From positions 1 to 64,000 of the forward strand of contig CAWAPQ010000012.1 in the NCBI GenBank assembly GCA_963783965.1: DNA of 64,000 bases, written 5' to 3'. The DNA comes from Bog-473 sp963783965. Lineage in GTDB: Bacteria > Actinomycetota > Acidimicrobiia > Acidimicrobiales > RAAP-2. The notes below the pieces were generated by a model, which worked only from the letters and a program-made list of their open reading frames with translations, searched no databases and had not been told where the DNA came from. A program made the position numbers and the translations under genes. Below, piece by piece: positions 33,244-41,791 of this stretch. The number at the start of each line of letters is the position of its first letter. Within the stretch, counting starts at the first letter, position 1.

Positions 33244-35598
33244 ATGAGTGACCTCTCGCGAAGCAACCTGCCGATTCCTCATCGCGAGCACATCGGGCTC
33301 ACGACCTACGACGCCAAGGACCCCGACACCTCCTATCCGCCCATCGAGCCGCTGCGGCCACCGGAGGGTGCCCCGAACGTGGTCGTCATCATGATCGACG
33401 ACGCCGGATTCGGGTCAGCGTCGGCCTTCGGTGGCCCGTGCGACACGCCGGTGGCCGATCGCTTGGCGGCCGGCGGGCTGCGATTCAATCGATTCCACAC
33501 CACCGCCCTGTGCTCGCCGACGCGCCAATCCCTCCTGACGGCCCGGAACCACCACGCCGTCGGCATGGGGGGGATCACCGAGATTGCCACCTCGGCGCCG
33601 GGCTACAACTCAATCCGGCCTGACAATGCCGCTCCCATCGCCCAGACCCTGCTGCTGAACGGCTACAGCACCGCCCAGTTCGGGAAGTGCCACGAAGTGC
33701 CCGTGTGGGAGACGAGCCCGATGGGCCCCTTCCATCAGTGGCCGACCGGCAGTGGCTTCGAGTATTTCTACGGCTTCGTGGGGGCGGAGACGAACCAGTG
33801 GTACCCCGCCCTCTATGAGGGCACCACCCCGGTCGAGCCTACGAAGACGCCGGAGGAGGGCTACCACTTCACGGAGGACCTGACCGACCACGCGATCACC
33901 TGGGTGCAACGCCAGAAGTCGCTGATGCCGGACAAGCCTTTCTTCATGTACTTCGCCCCGGGAGCCACCCACGCCCCTCACCATGTGGCGCCCGAGTGGA
34001 GCGCCAAGTACAAGGGCAGGTTCGATGCCGGATGGGACGTGTTGCGGGAGGAGACGTTGGCGCATCAGAAAGAGCAGGGCATCGTGCCTCCGGAGACGGA
34101 GCTGTCCGCCCGGCCCGAGCAGATCAGCGCCTGGGCGGACGTGGCGGACGACCTCAAGCCCGTGCTCGCGCGCCAGATGGAGATTTACGCCGGGTTCATG
34201 GAGCACACCGACCACCACATCGGCCTGCTCCTCGATGCCATTGAGGCGCTGGGGGCGCTGGACGACACGTTGGTCTACCTCATCATCGGAGACAACGGGG
34301 CGAGCGCTGAAGGAACCCCCAACGGAACGTTCAACGAGATGATCTCCTTGAACGGCGCCGCCGAGTTCGAGACGGTGGACTTCATGTCCGAGCGCATCGA
34401 CGAGTTCGGCACGCCGGCGGCCTACAACCACTATGCGGTCGGCTGGGCCCACGCCATGAACACCCCGTTTCAGTGGACCAAGCAGGTCGCCTCCCATTTC
34501 GGTGGCACCCGGAACGGAACCATTGTCCACTGGCCCAACGGCATCACCGCCAAGGGCGAGATCCGCCAGCAGTTCCACCACATCATTGACGTCGGGCCCA
34601 CCATTTTCGATGTCGCCGGCATCCCGGAGCCGACCTTCGTCAACGGCATCCAGCAGGCGCAGATCCACGGCGTCTCCATGGCCTATGCGTTCAACGAACC
34701 GACGGCCGAAGAACGCCGGGAGACCCAGTACTTCGAGGTGGCCTGCAACCGCGGGATCTACCACAAAGGTTGGACGGCGGTGACCCGGCACAGCGTGCCC
34801 TGGGACTTCGGCGCTGAGCTCCCATCGCTCGACGACGACGTGTGGGAGCTCTACGACACCAGCAGCGACTGGTCCCAAGCGCATGACCTCGCTGCCGAGC
34901 ACCCGGACAAGCTCAGGGACCTCCAGCGGCTGTGGCTCATTGAAGCGGTCAAGTACAACGTGCTGCCCCTTGACGACCGACGGATCGAGCGCTTCAACTC
35001 CGACATCGCCGGGCGGCCTCAGCTCGTGAAGGGGAACGCCCAGCTCCTCTACGGAGGGATGAGCCGCCTGAGCGAGAACTCCGTCCTCAACCTGAAGAAC
35101 AAGTCGCACTCGGTCACCGCCGAAATCGACGTGCCCGAAGGAGGCGCCAACGGCGTCGTGGTGGCACAAGGCGGCGCCTTCGCCGGATGGAGCCTCTATC
35201 TCCACGGGGGAAAACCCAAGTACTGCCACAACCTGGCCGGGCTGATGCGCTTCTACGTCGAGGGCGACCTGGTGGTCCCCCCGGGAAACCACCAGGTCCG
35301 GATGGAGTTCGCCTACGACGGGGGCGGGCTGGCGAAGGGCGGAACGGTCGCCTTGTTCATAGACGGGAAGCCCGCAGGTGATGGACGGATCAACGCCACG
35401 GTGCCGATGATCTACTCGGGCGACGAGACGTGCGACATCGGCTCCGATTCCGGGACGCCGGTCAGCGAGGACTACGCCGGTGAGTCCAGCCGCTTCACCG
35501 GAACGGTGAACTGGGTCGAGCTCGAGATCGGCGACGACAACCACGACCACCTCATCACTCCGGAGGAGCGGATGCGCGTGGCGACCTCGATTCAGTAG
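33244..35598 (+). CDS. Arylsulfatase
   Basis: A 784-residue sulfatase of the alkaline-phosphatase superfamily. The active-site signature C-S-P-T-R is at residues 90-94; Cys90 must be oxidised to formylglycine. The metal ligands are seen in VVVIMIDDAG (Asp52/53) and later in IIGDNGAS. The length and the long C-terminal beta-rich domain match the large PAS-like actinobacterial arylsulfatases. No signal peptide is present, so it should be cytoplasmic, which fits modification by the cytoplasmic FGE encoded 21 bases downstream. It hydrolyses a sulfate ester of unknown nature. Confidence 0.93.
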   Translation: MSDLSRSNLPIPHREHIGLTTYDAKDPDTSYPPIEPLRPPEGAPNVVVIMIDDAGFGSASAFGGPCDTPVADRLAAGGLRFNRFHTTALCSPTRQSLLTARNHHAVGMGGITEIATSAPGYNSIRPDNAAPIAQTLLLNGYSTAQFGKCHEVPVWETSPMGPFHQWPTGSGFEYFYGFVGAETNQWYPALYEGTTPVEPTKTPEEGYHFTEDLTDHAITWVQRQKSLMPDKPFFMYFAPGATHAPHHVAPEWSAKYKGRFDAGWDVLREETLAHQKEQGIVPPETELSARPEQISAWADVADDLKPVLARQMEIYAGFMEHTDHHIGLLLDAIEALGALDDTLVYLIIGDNGASAEGTPNGTFNEMISLNGAAEFETVDFMSERIDEFGTPAAYNHYAVGWAHAMNTPFQWTKQVASHFGGTRNGTIVHWPNGITAKGEIRQQFHHIIDVGPTIFDVAGIPEPTFVNGIQQAQIHGVSMAYAFNEPTAEERRETQYFEVACNRGIYHKGWTAVTRHSVPWDFGAELPSLDDDVWELYDTSSDWSQAHDLAAEHPDKLRDLQRLWLIEAVKYNVLPLDDRRIERFNSDIAGRPQLVKGNAQLLYGGMSRLSENSVLNLKNKSHSVTAEIDVPEGGANGVVVAQGGAFAGWSLYLHGGKPKYCHNLAGLMRFYVEGDLVVPPGNHQVRMEFAYDGGGLAKGGTVALFIDGKPAGDGRINATVPMIYSGDETCDIGSDSGTPVSEDYAGESSRFTGTVNWVELEIGDDNHDHLITPEERMRVATSIQ

Positions 35599-35619
35599 CC
35601 GGGAGAGGCGCGACCTCCC

Positions 35620-36558
35620 GTGTCGGACGCGTGCTGTGCCCCGGGACGGGGGTCGGAAGCCCGGGCGCCGGACGAGAGCCGCCCGCTCCCGCCGGCGAGG
35701 GAGGGCGCGGCCGGCTCGTTGGTCACGGTCCCGGGAGGCCGCTATCGGATGGGCGATGAATCGACTTGGTCCTATCCGGGGGATGGGGAGGGTCCGGAGC
35801 ATGAAGTGGAGCTGGCCCCGTTCCGAATCGGGCGCGCTGCCGTCACTAATCGGCAGTTCGAAGAGTTCGTGGAGGCCACGGGGTGGAAGACCGATGCGGA
35901 GCGGTACGAATGGTCCTTCGTCTTCGGTGGACTGCTGCCTGACGACTTCCCGCCCACTCGAGGTGTGGAGGGTGCACCCTGGTGGCGCCAGGTCATTGGG
36001 GCGGACTGGTCGCATCCGGAGGGACCGCAGTCGGACGCGTCGGATCGTGGGGACCATCCCGTCGTGCATGTCTCGTGGAACGACGCCCAGGCCTATTGCG
36101 CGTGGGCCGGAACACGACTGCCCACGGAGGCCGAATGGGAGGTGGCGGCGCGGGGAGGGCTCGACGGTCAGCCGTTCCCCTGGGGTGATCACCTCGAACC
36201 TGATGGGATCCACCAGATGAACGTCTTCCAGGGGGAGTTCCCCGGCGGGAACACAGGGGCGGACGGGTATTTCGGCACCGCTCCGGTCGATGCGTTCAGC
36301 CCGAATGGCTACGGCCTGTACAACGCGTGCGGCAACGTGTGGGAGTGGTGCTCCGACTGGCTCGGCCTGGAGTACTACCGGACGGCTCCGCTCCGCGCCC
36401 CGTCAGGACCGCGAACCGGCGCGTTGCGCGTCCAACGCGGTGGTTCCTATCTCTGCCACGCGTCGTATTGCCGCCGTTACCGGGTGTCGGCCCGCTTCGG
36501 TAGCGAACCCGACAGCTCCAGCACCAACGTGGGCCTGCGGGTGGCGGCAGACGCCTGA
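35620..36558 (+). CDS. Formylglycine-generating enzyme (sulfatase maturation)
   Basis: A 312-residue aerobic FGE. It converts the CxPxR cysteine of sulfatases to formylglycine, using a copper centre formed by two cysteines. The pair is visible as Cys279 and Cys284 in SYLCHASYCRRYR, matching the spacing of the Streptomyces enzyme. Other family marks are VTVPGGRYRMG, HPVVHVSWNDAQAYCAWAG, RLPTEAEWE and GNVWEWCSDW. The GTG at 35620 retains the short Cys-Cys N-terminus found in actinobacterial members. It follows the sulfatase directly, its obvious substrate. Confidence 0.94.
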   Translation: MSDACCAPGRGSEARAPDESRPLPPAREGAAGSLVTVPGGRYRMGDESTWSYPGDGEGPEHEVELAPFRIGRAAVTNRQFEEFVEATGWKTDAERYEWSFVFGGLLPDDFPPTRGVEGAPWWRQVIGADWSHPEGPQSDASDRGDHPVVHVSWNDAQAYCAWAGTRLPTEAEWEVAARGGLDGQPFPWGDHLEPDGIHQMNVFQGEFPGGNTGADGYFGTAPVDAFSPNGYGLYNACGNVWEWCSDWLGLEYYRTAPLRAPSGPRTGALRVQRGGSYLCHASYCRRYRVSARFGSEPDSSSTNVGLRVAADA

Positions 36559-36626
36559 ATGGCGGACGTCGAATATCGCCCAGACAGGGTGATGGCCCGC
36601 GATCTCGTGGCTGTCAGGGTGGCTGT

Positions 36627-38090
36627 GTGACAACAGTTGAGACGCCACCAGCCCAAGGAACGTCGGCTCAGCATCTGACTCCGAGCGAACGGGGAGCGTT
36701 GGGCAAGGCGGCCCGCACTCCGGCACCCCGGGCGGCCCATGAAGCATGGGAGGCATCGACCTCACGTCCCGACCCGGTGGAGCTGCTGGAGAGCCAGGCC
36801 GCCTCACGGGTGCAGGACCTCGTCCCCATCCGCTACGGCCGCATGCTGGTCTCGCCCTTCACCTTCTTCCGGGGGGCGGCGCTGATCATGGCGTCGGACC
36901 TGTCGACGACCCCTCGCTCAGGGCTCAACGTCCAGGCCTGCGGCGATGCTCACATGAGCAACTTCGGTGTCTTCGCTTCGGCGGAGCGGAATCTCGTCTT
37001 CGATCTCAACGACTTCGACGAGACCCTTCCCGGACCCTGGGAGTGGGACGTCAAGCGCCTTGCTGCGAGTCTGGCCATTGCCGGGCGTGATCGAGGTTTC
37101 AGCGACAAGGAACGGGCCGGCATCGTTCTCGAGGCAGTCTCCGGATACCGCAAGCAGATGACTGCGCTGGCGGCCCAGCGCGATCTCGACGTCTGGTACA
37201 CCCGCATGGACATTGAGCAGGTGCTGCGCGATCTGGGCGAGGAACTCGGCCTGAACGGGTCGAAGAGCTCGGACCGGACTATGTCCAAGGTGAAGACCCG
37301 GGCCGACAAGCAGCTGGCCAAAGCACGGACCCGGGACAGCATGCAGGCGCTCGAAAAGCTCACTGAGGTGGTTGACGGTGAGACCCGCTTCGTCAGCGAC
37401 CCACCCCTGATTGTGCCCATAGGCGAGCTCCTGCCCGAGGCGGAAGGAGCGCTCCTGACGGATCGCATGCACGCCCTCCTGCACAGCTACAGCGACACCC
37501 TGCAGAGTGACCGGCGACACTTGCTGAGCCAGTTCCGCTTTGTGAGCATCGCCCGGAAGGTTGTCGGGGTGGGCAGCGTCGGGACGCGGGCCTGGGTCCT
37601 GTTGTTGGTGGGGAGCGACGGCACCGACCCGCTCTTGCTACAGGCCAAGGAGGCACAGGAGTCGGTTCTCGCACGATTTGTCGGCAACAGCGTCCACACC
37701 AACCAGGGGGAGCGCGTCGTTGCCGGGCAACATCTGATGCAAGCCTCCAGCGACATCTTCCTGGGGTGGGACCGTGTCGAGGGCATCGACGGAGTGCAGC
37801 GCGATTTCTACATTCGCCAGTTACGCGACTGGAAGGGCTCCGTCGACACGGAGGTCATGGTCCCCCAGGCGATGGCCATCTACGGCCGGCTGTGCGGCTG
37901 GACCCTGGCCCGGGCACACGCCCGATCCGGCGACCGGATCGCCATTGCGGCGTACCTCGGGTCGAGCAAGGCTTTCGACAACGCAGTAGCCGCCTTCGCA
38001 CACGCGTATGCCGACCAGAACGAACGCGACTACGACGCGCTCAAGCAGGCGGCGGCCCAAGGCCGGATTGTGGTGCAGACCGGCCTGTGA
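36627..38090 (+). CDS. DUF2252 domain protein
   Basis: A 487-residue DUF2252 protein. The family pattern is clear: RYGRMLVSPFTFFRGAAL, then ACGDAHMSNFG, FDLNDFDET and WEWDVKRLAASL. The D-x-H-x-x-N and D-x-N-D-F-D motifs resemble the catalytic and metal loops of aminoglycoside-kinase-like folds, so a kinase-like function is possible but not shown. The start is GTG at 36627. It is the fourth gene of the rightward sulfatase string. Confidence 0.88.
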   Translation: MTTVETPPAQGTSAQHLTPSERGALGKAARTPAPRAAHEAWEASTSRPDPVELLESQAASRVQDLVPIRYGRMLVSPFTFFRGAALIMASDLSTTPRSGLNVQACGDAHMSNFGVFASAERNLVFDLNDFDETLPGPWEWDVKRLAASLAIAGRDRGFSDKERAGIVLEAVSGYRKQMTALAAQRDLDVWYTRMDIEQVLRDLGEELGLNGSKSSDRTMSKVKTRADKQLAKARTRDSMQALEKLTEVVDGETRFVSDPPLIVPIGELLPEAEGALLTDRMHALLHSYSDTLQSDRRHLLSQFRFVSIARKVVGVGSVGTRAWVLLLVGSDGTDPLLLQAKEAQESVLARFVGNSVHTNQGERVVAGQHLMQASSDIFLGWDRVEGIDGVQRDFYIRQLRDWKGSVDTEVMVPQAMAIYGRLCGWTLARAHARSGDRIAIAAYLGSSKAFDNAVAAFAHAYADQNERDYDALKQAAAQGRIVVQTGL

Positions 38091-38244
38091 GGGGTCCCGG
38101 ACCGCTGTCCCGCTCGAGCGATGAGGACGCTCCGGGCGCCTCCTCGAGCAGTCGTTCTCCAATCATTCGAACCAGCCGAGCAAGCCGAGTAACAGCAAGC
38201 GACAAGTGCCGCGCGCCCAACGGAAATGAAATGAGGAAGATCAG

Positions 38245-38667
38245 ATGACACTAGGACCCGTTGAGTACATCATCGTGGGGTTTCCCGGGAACAAGTTCAC
38301 GGGAGAGATAGCCCCTGAGCTCATTGCGCTGGTCGAGTCGGGGACGGTGCGGGTCCTCGACCTCATCTTCATCGGCAAGGACGACGAGGGATCCGTTCTC
38401 GCCTTCGAGATCGACGAGTTGGATGGCATCGACGCTTTCGATCAACTGCAGGGTGAGTTCGGAGGTCTGATCGGGCCGGAGGACATTGAATTCGTCGCGT
38501 CGAAGCTGGAACCCGGCTCCTCCGCCGCGCTCCTGCTCTGGGAGGACCTGTGGGCGGGACGCTTTGCCAAGGCTCTGCGGGATTCGGGCGGCATCCTCCT
38601 CGAAGGTGCTCGTATTCCCCACGAACTGATCGAACCTGCCGTCACCGCATTGCCCCAGGCAGTCTGA
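38245..38667 (+). CDS. DUF6325 family protein
   Basis: A 140-residue acidic protein with the DUF6325 pattern: GPVEYIIVGFPGNKFTGEIA near the start, TVRVLDLIFIGKD, and a late SSAALLLWEDLWAGRFAKAL. The family is found in actinobacteria beside SHOCT proteins and has no known biochemical role. GAGGAAG lies upstream of the ATG. The SHOCT gene follows 23 bases later. Confidence 0.85.
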   Translation: MTLGPVEYIIVGFPGNKFTGEIAPELIALVESGTVRVLDLIFIGKDDEGSVLAFEIDELDGIDAFDQLQGEFGGLIGPEDIEFVASKLEPGSSAALLLWEDLWAGRFAKALRDSGGILLEGARIPHELIEPAVTALPQAV

Positions 38668-38690
38668 GCCAAGAGAGAAGGAGTCAGCAG

Positions 38691-38966
38691 ATGATGATGA
38701 GACGACGACCCATCGCCAGGGCGGCCGTGCGCACCACGGCTGTCGTCGGCACCGCCGCCGTAGTCGGGGGCCACATGGCCAACAAGCAGGCTCAAGCCCA
38801 GGCCGCCCAGGCTCCCGCAGCGGAGCCTCAAGCAGCGCCGGCACCGGCGCCGGCAGCGGCCAGCCCGGACCCGGTCGCCCAGCTGACGCAGCTGGCGGCG
38901 CTGAAGGACTCGGGCGCCCTCACTGAGGCCGAGTTCGAGGCGGAGAAGGCCAAACTCCTCTCGTAG
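38691..38966 (+). CDS. Small SHOCT domain protein
   Basis: A 91-residue protein: a basic N-terminus (MMMRRRP), a weak hydrophobic segment (AVVGTAAVVGGHM), a long Ala/Pro/Gln linker, and a SHOCT helix pair (QLTQLAALKDSGALTEAEFE, then AEKAKLLS). The first of three consecutive ATG codons has GAAGGAG upstream. DUF6325 and SHOCT genes are often adjacent in actinobacteria. The SHOCT tail is close to that of the membrane protein at 29554, so the two may interact. Confidence 0.82.
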   Translation: MMMRRRPIARAAVRTTAVVGTAAVVGGHMANKQAQAQAAQAPAAEPQAAPAPAPAAASPDPVAQLTQLAALKDSGALTEAEFEAEKAKLLS

Positions 38967-39590
38967 CGGGCTGCCGCCGACGTCGCCCGGCCGACGAGCG
39001 ACGAGGATGAAGATCGAACACCTCGTCCGGTTCTGCCTCTGACTGTCTCTGGCGGCCGGCGCGAAGAGGCGCTCTTTGGCCTGTGTCCAAGCTGGACAAG
39101 CTTGGATATCTCGTCGCCGCTGCTGAGCACTTCGGCAGTCTCGGCGTTTCCCTCTCCGTGGCAGGAACTGCCCACGGGATCGGGCGTGACGTCTGGACCA
39201 CATTTCGCCGGGGTTGTTCTCATGCTGATCGGGGGAGCGTTGCGGTGAGTGCCGTCATCATGTGGCGGCACGTGGGCGTCGGAATCGCCGACACAAGGCG
39301 GGCGACGGTCCGGTCCTGTGGCGGACGAACGCGCCGTGACTCGATCCGTTCGGATCTGGTGGTTTCCTTCAGTGGTCCTGGGGTGTTGTGGCCCCTCGTA
39401 GCTCAACGATCCTGGACCGAGCTGCGCCACCCAGCTCGGTTAGTGGAGTGGTCTGCTGGCCTGACGAAGCACTCGAAGGGCTGGAACCGGGCGGACGGAG
39501 CCGTACTGCACGGAACGAGCAGGTCGGATCGCACGAACACGACCACGTTTGCACACTGCAGACCCGAGGGTTCGACCCCTTCAATTGAGG
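38967..39590. other. Large non-coding interval with a strong hairpin
   Basis: Open frames exist on both strands here, but none has family features or a good start. The interval lies between convergent genes. It contains a 9-bp perfect hairpin (ACCGAGCTG at 39416-39424 with CAGCTCGGT at 39432-39440) and, near 39566-39582, a tRNA T-arm-like hairpin. It may hold terminators or an unassigned RNA. Confidence 0.4.
39416..39440. terminator. Strong 9-bp hairpin between convergent genes
   Basis: ACCGAGCTG (39416-39424), 7-base loop, CAGCTCGGT (39432-39440): a perfect stem. It stands between the SHOCT gene and the KaiC-like gene, which converge, so a bidirectional terminator is the simplest reading; there is no T-run. 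Confidence 0.4.
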
Positions 39591-40985
39591 CTAAAGCAGG
39601 CTCTGGTCAGACAGGAACCGTTCGCCGAGCGTAAGTCCCGCTGAGGTGATCTCGAACTGACGAATGAGTGGATCGTGCGCGCTCCCGCGGGTCTTCAGCA
39701 CGGTGATGGCGCGTTTGACTTCGGACTCTCCGCGGAGGAATTGGAGCAGGACGACATTGTCCGAGACATGAGAGATTCCGAACTCCGAGAGTCGAGTCAA
39801 GCCGAACAGCTCCGAAGCTTCCTGGGTCATGATGACGCTGACGTTCTTTCGTGCGCACCGTTGGAGGAGCGAGTACATGTACTCCCGAAATCGGAGTTCA
39901 TCGCCGCAAGCGATGCGAAGATCGCCGATGCTGTCGATGGCGAGTCGGGTTGCTCCGGTTCGCTCGATTGTGTCCAGGATCTCGTAGACCCATTCATCGA
40001 TATAGAGATCGACGGGTGGGCGGAACATGACTTCGATCAAGGGATTTTGGATTGACCAAGAGAACCCTTGGACGATCCGCTCCAGCTGCATCGGATTCTC
40101 CTGGAACGTCGCGTAGATGCCCTTCTCGCCGCGGTCGGCGCCAGATAGGACGAAGTGCAGTGCGATCAGCGTCTTTCCCGATCCGGACGGACCTGCAACG
40201 AGCGTCGAGGCTCCACGCCAATATCCATCAGACAGCATGTCGTCAAGAAGGGAGACCCCCGATGAAATCCGTTCCGGCCGGAAGTCGTAATTGGCACCCT
40301 CAACATGATCTGCAAGGCGCGGGAAGATGATAATTCCATCGGACGAGACCCGATATGCGTGCTTGCCTGAGGTAAATCCGCTTCCGCGGAACTTCAATAC
40401 CTGCAGGACCCGGCTCTCCCTATCGCCGATTCGCTGATAGTCGAGGGCGACAATCGCGTCGGCGACGGCGAATTCGGGCGCGTCGGTTGCCTCGGCCCCC
40501 CCGTATTCGCCGACCCAGAAGGAGGTGATCTGGGCGGCAGAGAGATGGCCGGCGAGTTCGTGGAGGAACCGGCGGAACGCGCCGTCATTGGAGGCATAGG
40601 CCCGGAGCGCCTTGAAGCTATCTATTACCAAGAGAGCTGGACGCCGCTCGCGGAGTGATGCGACCACCTGTTTCAGCACGCCTTCGAGCCCGTGATCGTT
40701 CAACACTTGCCCGAGATCCTCGTAGATCACGCTCGATCCAACGAGGCTGGCGTCGAAGAATGTCAACGATTGACCGTAACGAAGAATTTTCTCGAGCGGC
40801 TCAGAGACCGTCGAGAAATACAGGGCCGGACGTTGGGCTGTGGCGTTACGGAAGAGGTATTGCTGGGCCAGGATCGTCTTGCCGGTGCCGGGACGACCCA
40901 TGACGAGGTTGATCGAGTTGCTCAGAATGCCGCCTCCGAGCACGGCGTCGAGACGGGGTGAGCCGCTCGATAGTCGCTCAGTCAC
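39591..40985 (-). CDS. KaiC-like double RecA-fold ATPase
   Basis: A 464-residue protein with two KaiC-type ATPase domains. Walker A motifs are GRPGTGKT (residues 30-37) and GPSGSGKT (265-272), and Walker B regions are ALLVIDSFKAL and TRLAIDSIGDL. The paired catalytic Glu residues of cyanobacterial KaiC are reduced to a single Glu in each domain. The C-terminal phosphorylation segment of clock KaiC is not evident, so this is a signalling ATPase rather than a clock protein. It starts at GTG 40985, overlapping the stop of the MerR-receiver gene by four bases, so the two are translated together. Confidence 0.88.
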   Translation of the reverse strand: MTERLSSGSPRLDAVLGGGILSNSINLVMGRPGTGKTILAQQYLFRNATAQRPALYFSTVSEPLEKILRYGQSLTFFDASLVGSSVIYEDLGQVLNDHGLEGVLKQVVASLRERRPALLVIDSFKALRAYASNDGAFRRFLHELAGHLSAAQITSFWVGEYGGAEATDAPEFAVADAIVALDYQRIGDRESRVLQVLKFRGSGFTSGKHAYRVSSDGIIIFPRLADHVEGANYDFRPERISSGVSLLDDMLSDGYWRGASTLVAGPSGSGKTLIALHFVLSGADRGEKGIYATFQENPMQLERIVQGFSWSIQNPLIEVMFRPPVDLYIDEWVYEILDTIERTGATRLAIDSIGDLRIACGDELRFREYMYSLLQRCARKNVSVIMTQEASELFGLTRLSEFGISHVSDNVVLLQFLRGESEVKRAITVLKTRGSAHDPLIRQFEITSAGLTLGERFLSDQSLL

Positions 40986-41635
40986 GGGACCCGGACCGAA
41001 TGGAGGAGGAAGGCACTCGTACCTAGTAGGTCCCGGACGGTCGACACGAACTGAAGGGGATCGAGCGGCTTCGACAAGAACGCATCGGCACCGGCCTGCA
41101 GGGCTTGGTCCTGTGAGTCGAGCGTCGACACGGCGAGAACCCTTGTGCCCCCCCGGGTCTGCGCGATCCGGCACAGCTCAAGTCCGGCCCCGCCGGACAT
41201 CAGCAGATCGACTACAGCGAGGTTCGGTGGATCTTCCTCGAGCGTCAGCCGAGCGGCCTCGAAGTCGAACGATATTTGGACGGCGAACCCCTCGGTCCGC
41301 AAGAAGTACTCCGAGTACTCAGCGGCAAAGGGATCCCGCTCGGCGATGAGTATCGTCACCGAGCGGTCTTCACCCGAACGGGGCTCAAGTGGGTAGCGCG
41401 TTCGCTCCTCGAGCAGGCGATGAGCATCCGCTGGCTGCATTCCTCGGTCCAGTTCTTCCAGGACGAACCGGAGTTGGTCAACCTGCTCACGCGTGTAAAG
41501 ACGATGCCCGCCCGAGGTTCTTTCGGGGACGATCTGGTGGTAACGGTCCTCCCAGCTCCGGAGCGTCTGGGCGGGAACTCCGAGCATCTTGACGACCGCT
41601 CCGATGCTGTAGATGCCGTCGCGATCGTCCGCCAT
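40982..41635 (-). CDS. MerR helix-turn-helix fused to a response-regulator receiver domain
   Basis: A 217-residue protein. Residues 8-75 form a MerR DNA-binding domain (YSIGAVVKMLGVPAQTLRSW, then RTSGGHRLYTREQVDQL). Residues about 92-210 form a receiver domain with ILIAERDPF at the acidic pocket, VVDLLMSGG around the phospho-acceptor Asp, and the late FLSKPLD Lys. MerR-receiver fusions are rare. Its stop overlaps the KaiC-like gene start, so the ATPase may act on it or with it. It is divergent from the STAS gene, with repeats in the shared promoter region. Confidence 0.85.
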   Translation of the reverse strand: MADDRDGIYSIGAVVKMLGVPAQTLRSWEDRYHQIVPERTSGGHRLYTREQVDQLRFVLEELDRGMQPADAHRLLEERTRYPLEPRSGEDRSVTILIAERDPFAAEYSEYFLRTEGFAVQISFDFEAARLTLEEDPPNLAVVDLLMSGGAGLELCRIAQTRGGTRVLAVSTLDSQDQALQAGADAFLSKPLDPLQFVSTVRDLLGTSAFLLHSVRVP

Positions 41636-41701
41636 CCGCACAGGATAGCCGACGCCTGAATCAGTGAGAAGGTATTTCGGAAGAATTGTCGACCCAAACG
41701 G

Positions 41702-41743
41702 GTGAAATCTCCTCAATATGGTTGTGAAACCTCTGCAATGGCT
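41702..41743 (+). promoter_or_regulatory. 22-bp-spaced direct repeats upstream of the STAS gene
   Basis: GTGAAATCTCCTCAAT (41702) and GTGAAACCTCTGCAAT (41724) match at 13 of 16 positions and are 22 bases apart, about two helical turns. They lie between the divergent MerR-receiver and STAS genes, 50-90 bases before the STAS start. They are candidate sites for the MerR-receiver protein. Confidence 0.5.
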
Positions 41744-41791
41744 CTACAGTCTGCCGCAGTGCAGACCCGCTCGTTCGACCAGAGGGAAGAT

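Noticed and set aside
33610..36213. Long open frame (867 codons) on the minus strand opposite arylsulfatase and FGE genes
   Set aside because: It is a shadow of the codon bias of two certain plus-strand genes and has no family motifs of its own.
39396..39590. Possible tRNA, from a CCCCTCGTAGCTCAA-like segment and a GGTTCGACC T-arm-like hairpin
   Set aside because: The two parts are about 170 bases apart, no matching acceptor stem was found on either side, and the D-arm loop would be far too long.
39083..39634. Plus-strand frame of 183 codons in the interval before the KaiC-like gene
   Set aside because: Composition is Arg/Ser/Thr-rich without motifs, there is no good ribosome site, and it runs into the end of the KaiC-like gene.
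39591..40985. Circadian clock KaiC
   Set aside because: Two KaiC-type domains are present, but the paired catalytic glutamates and the C-terminal phosphorylation segment are not kept, and no kaiA or kaiB is nearby.
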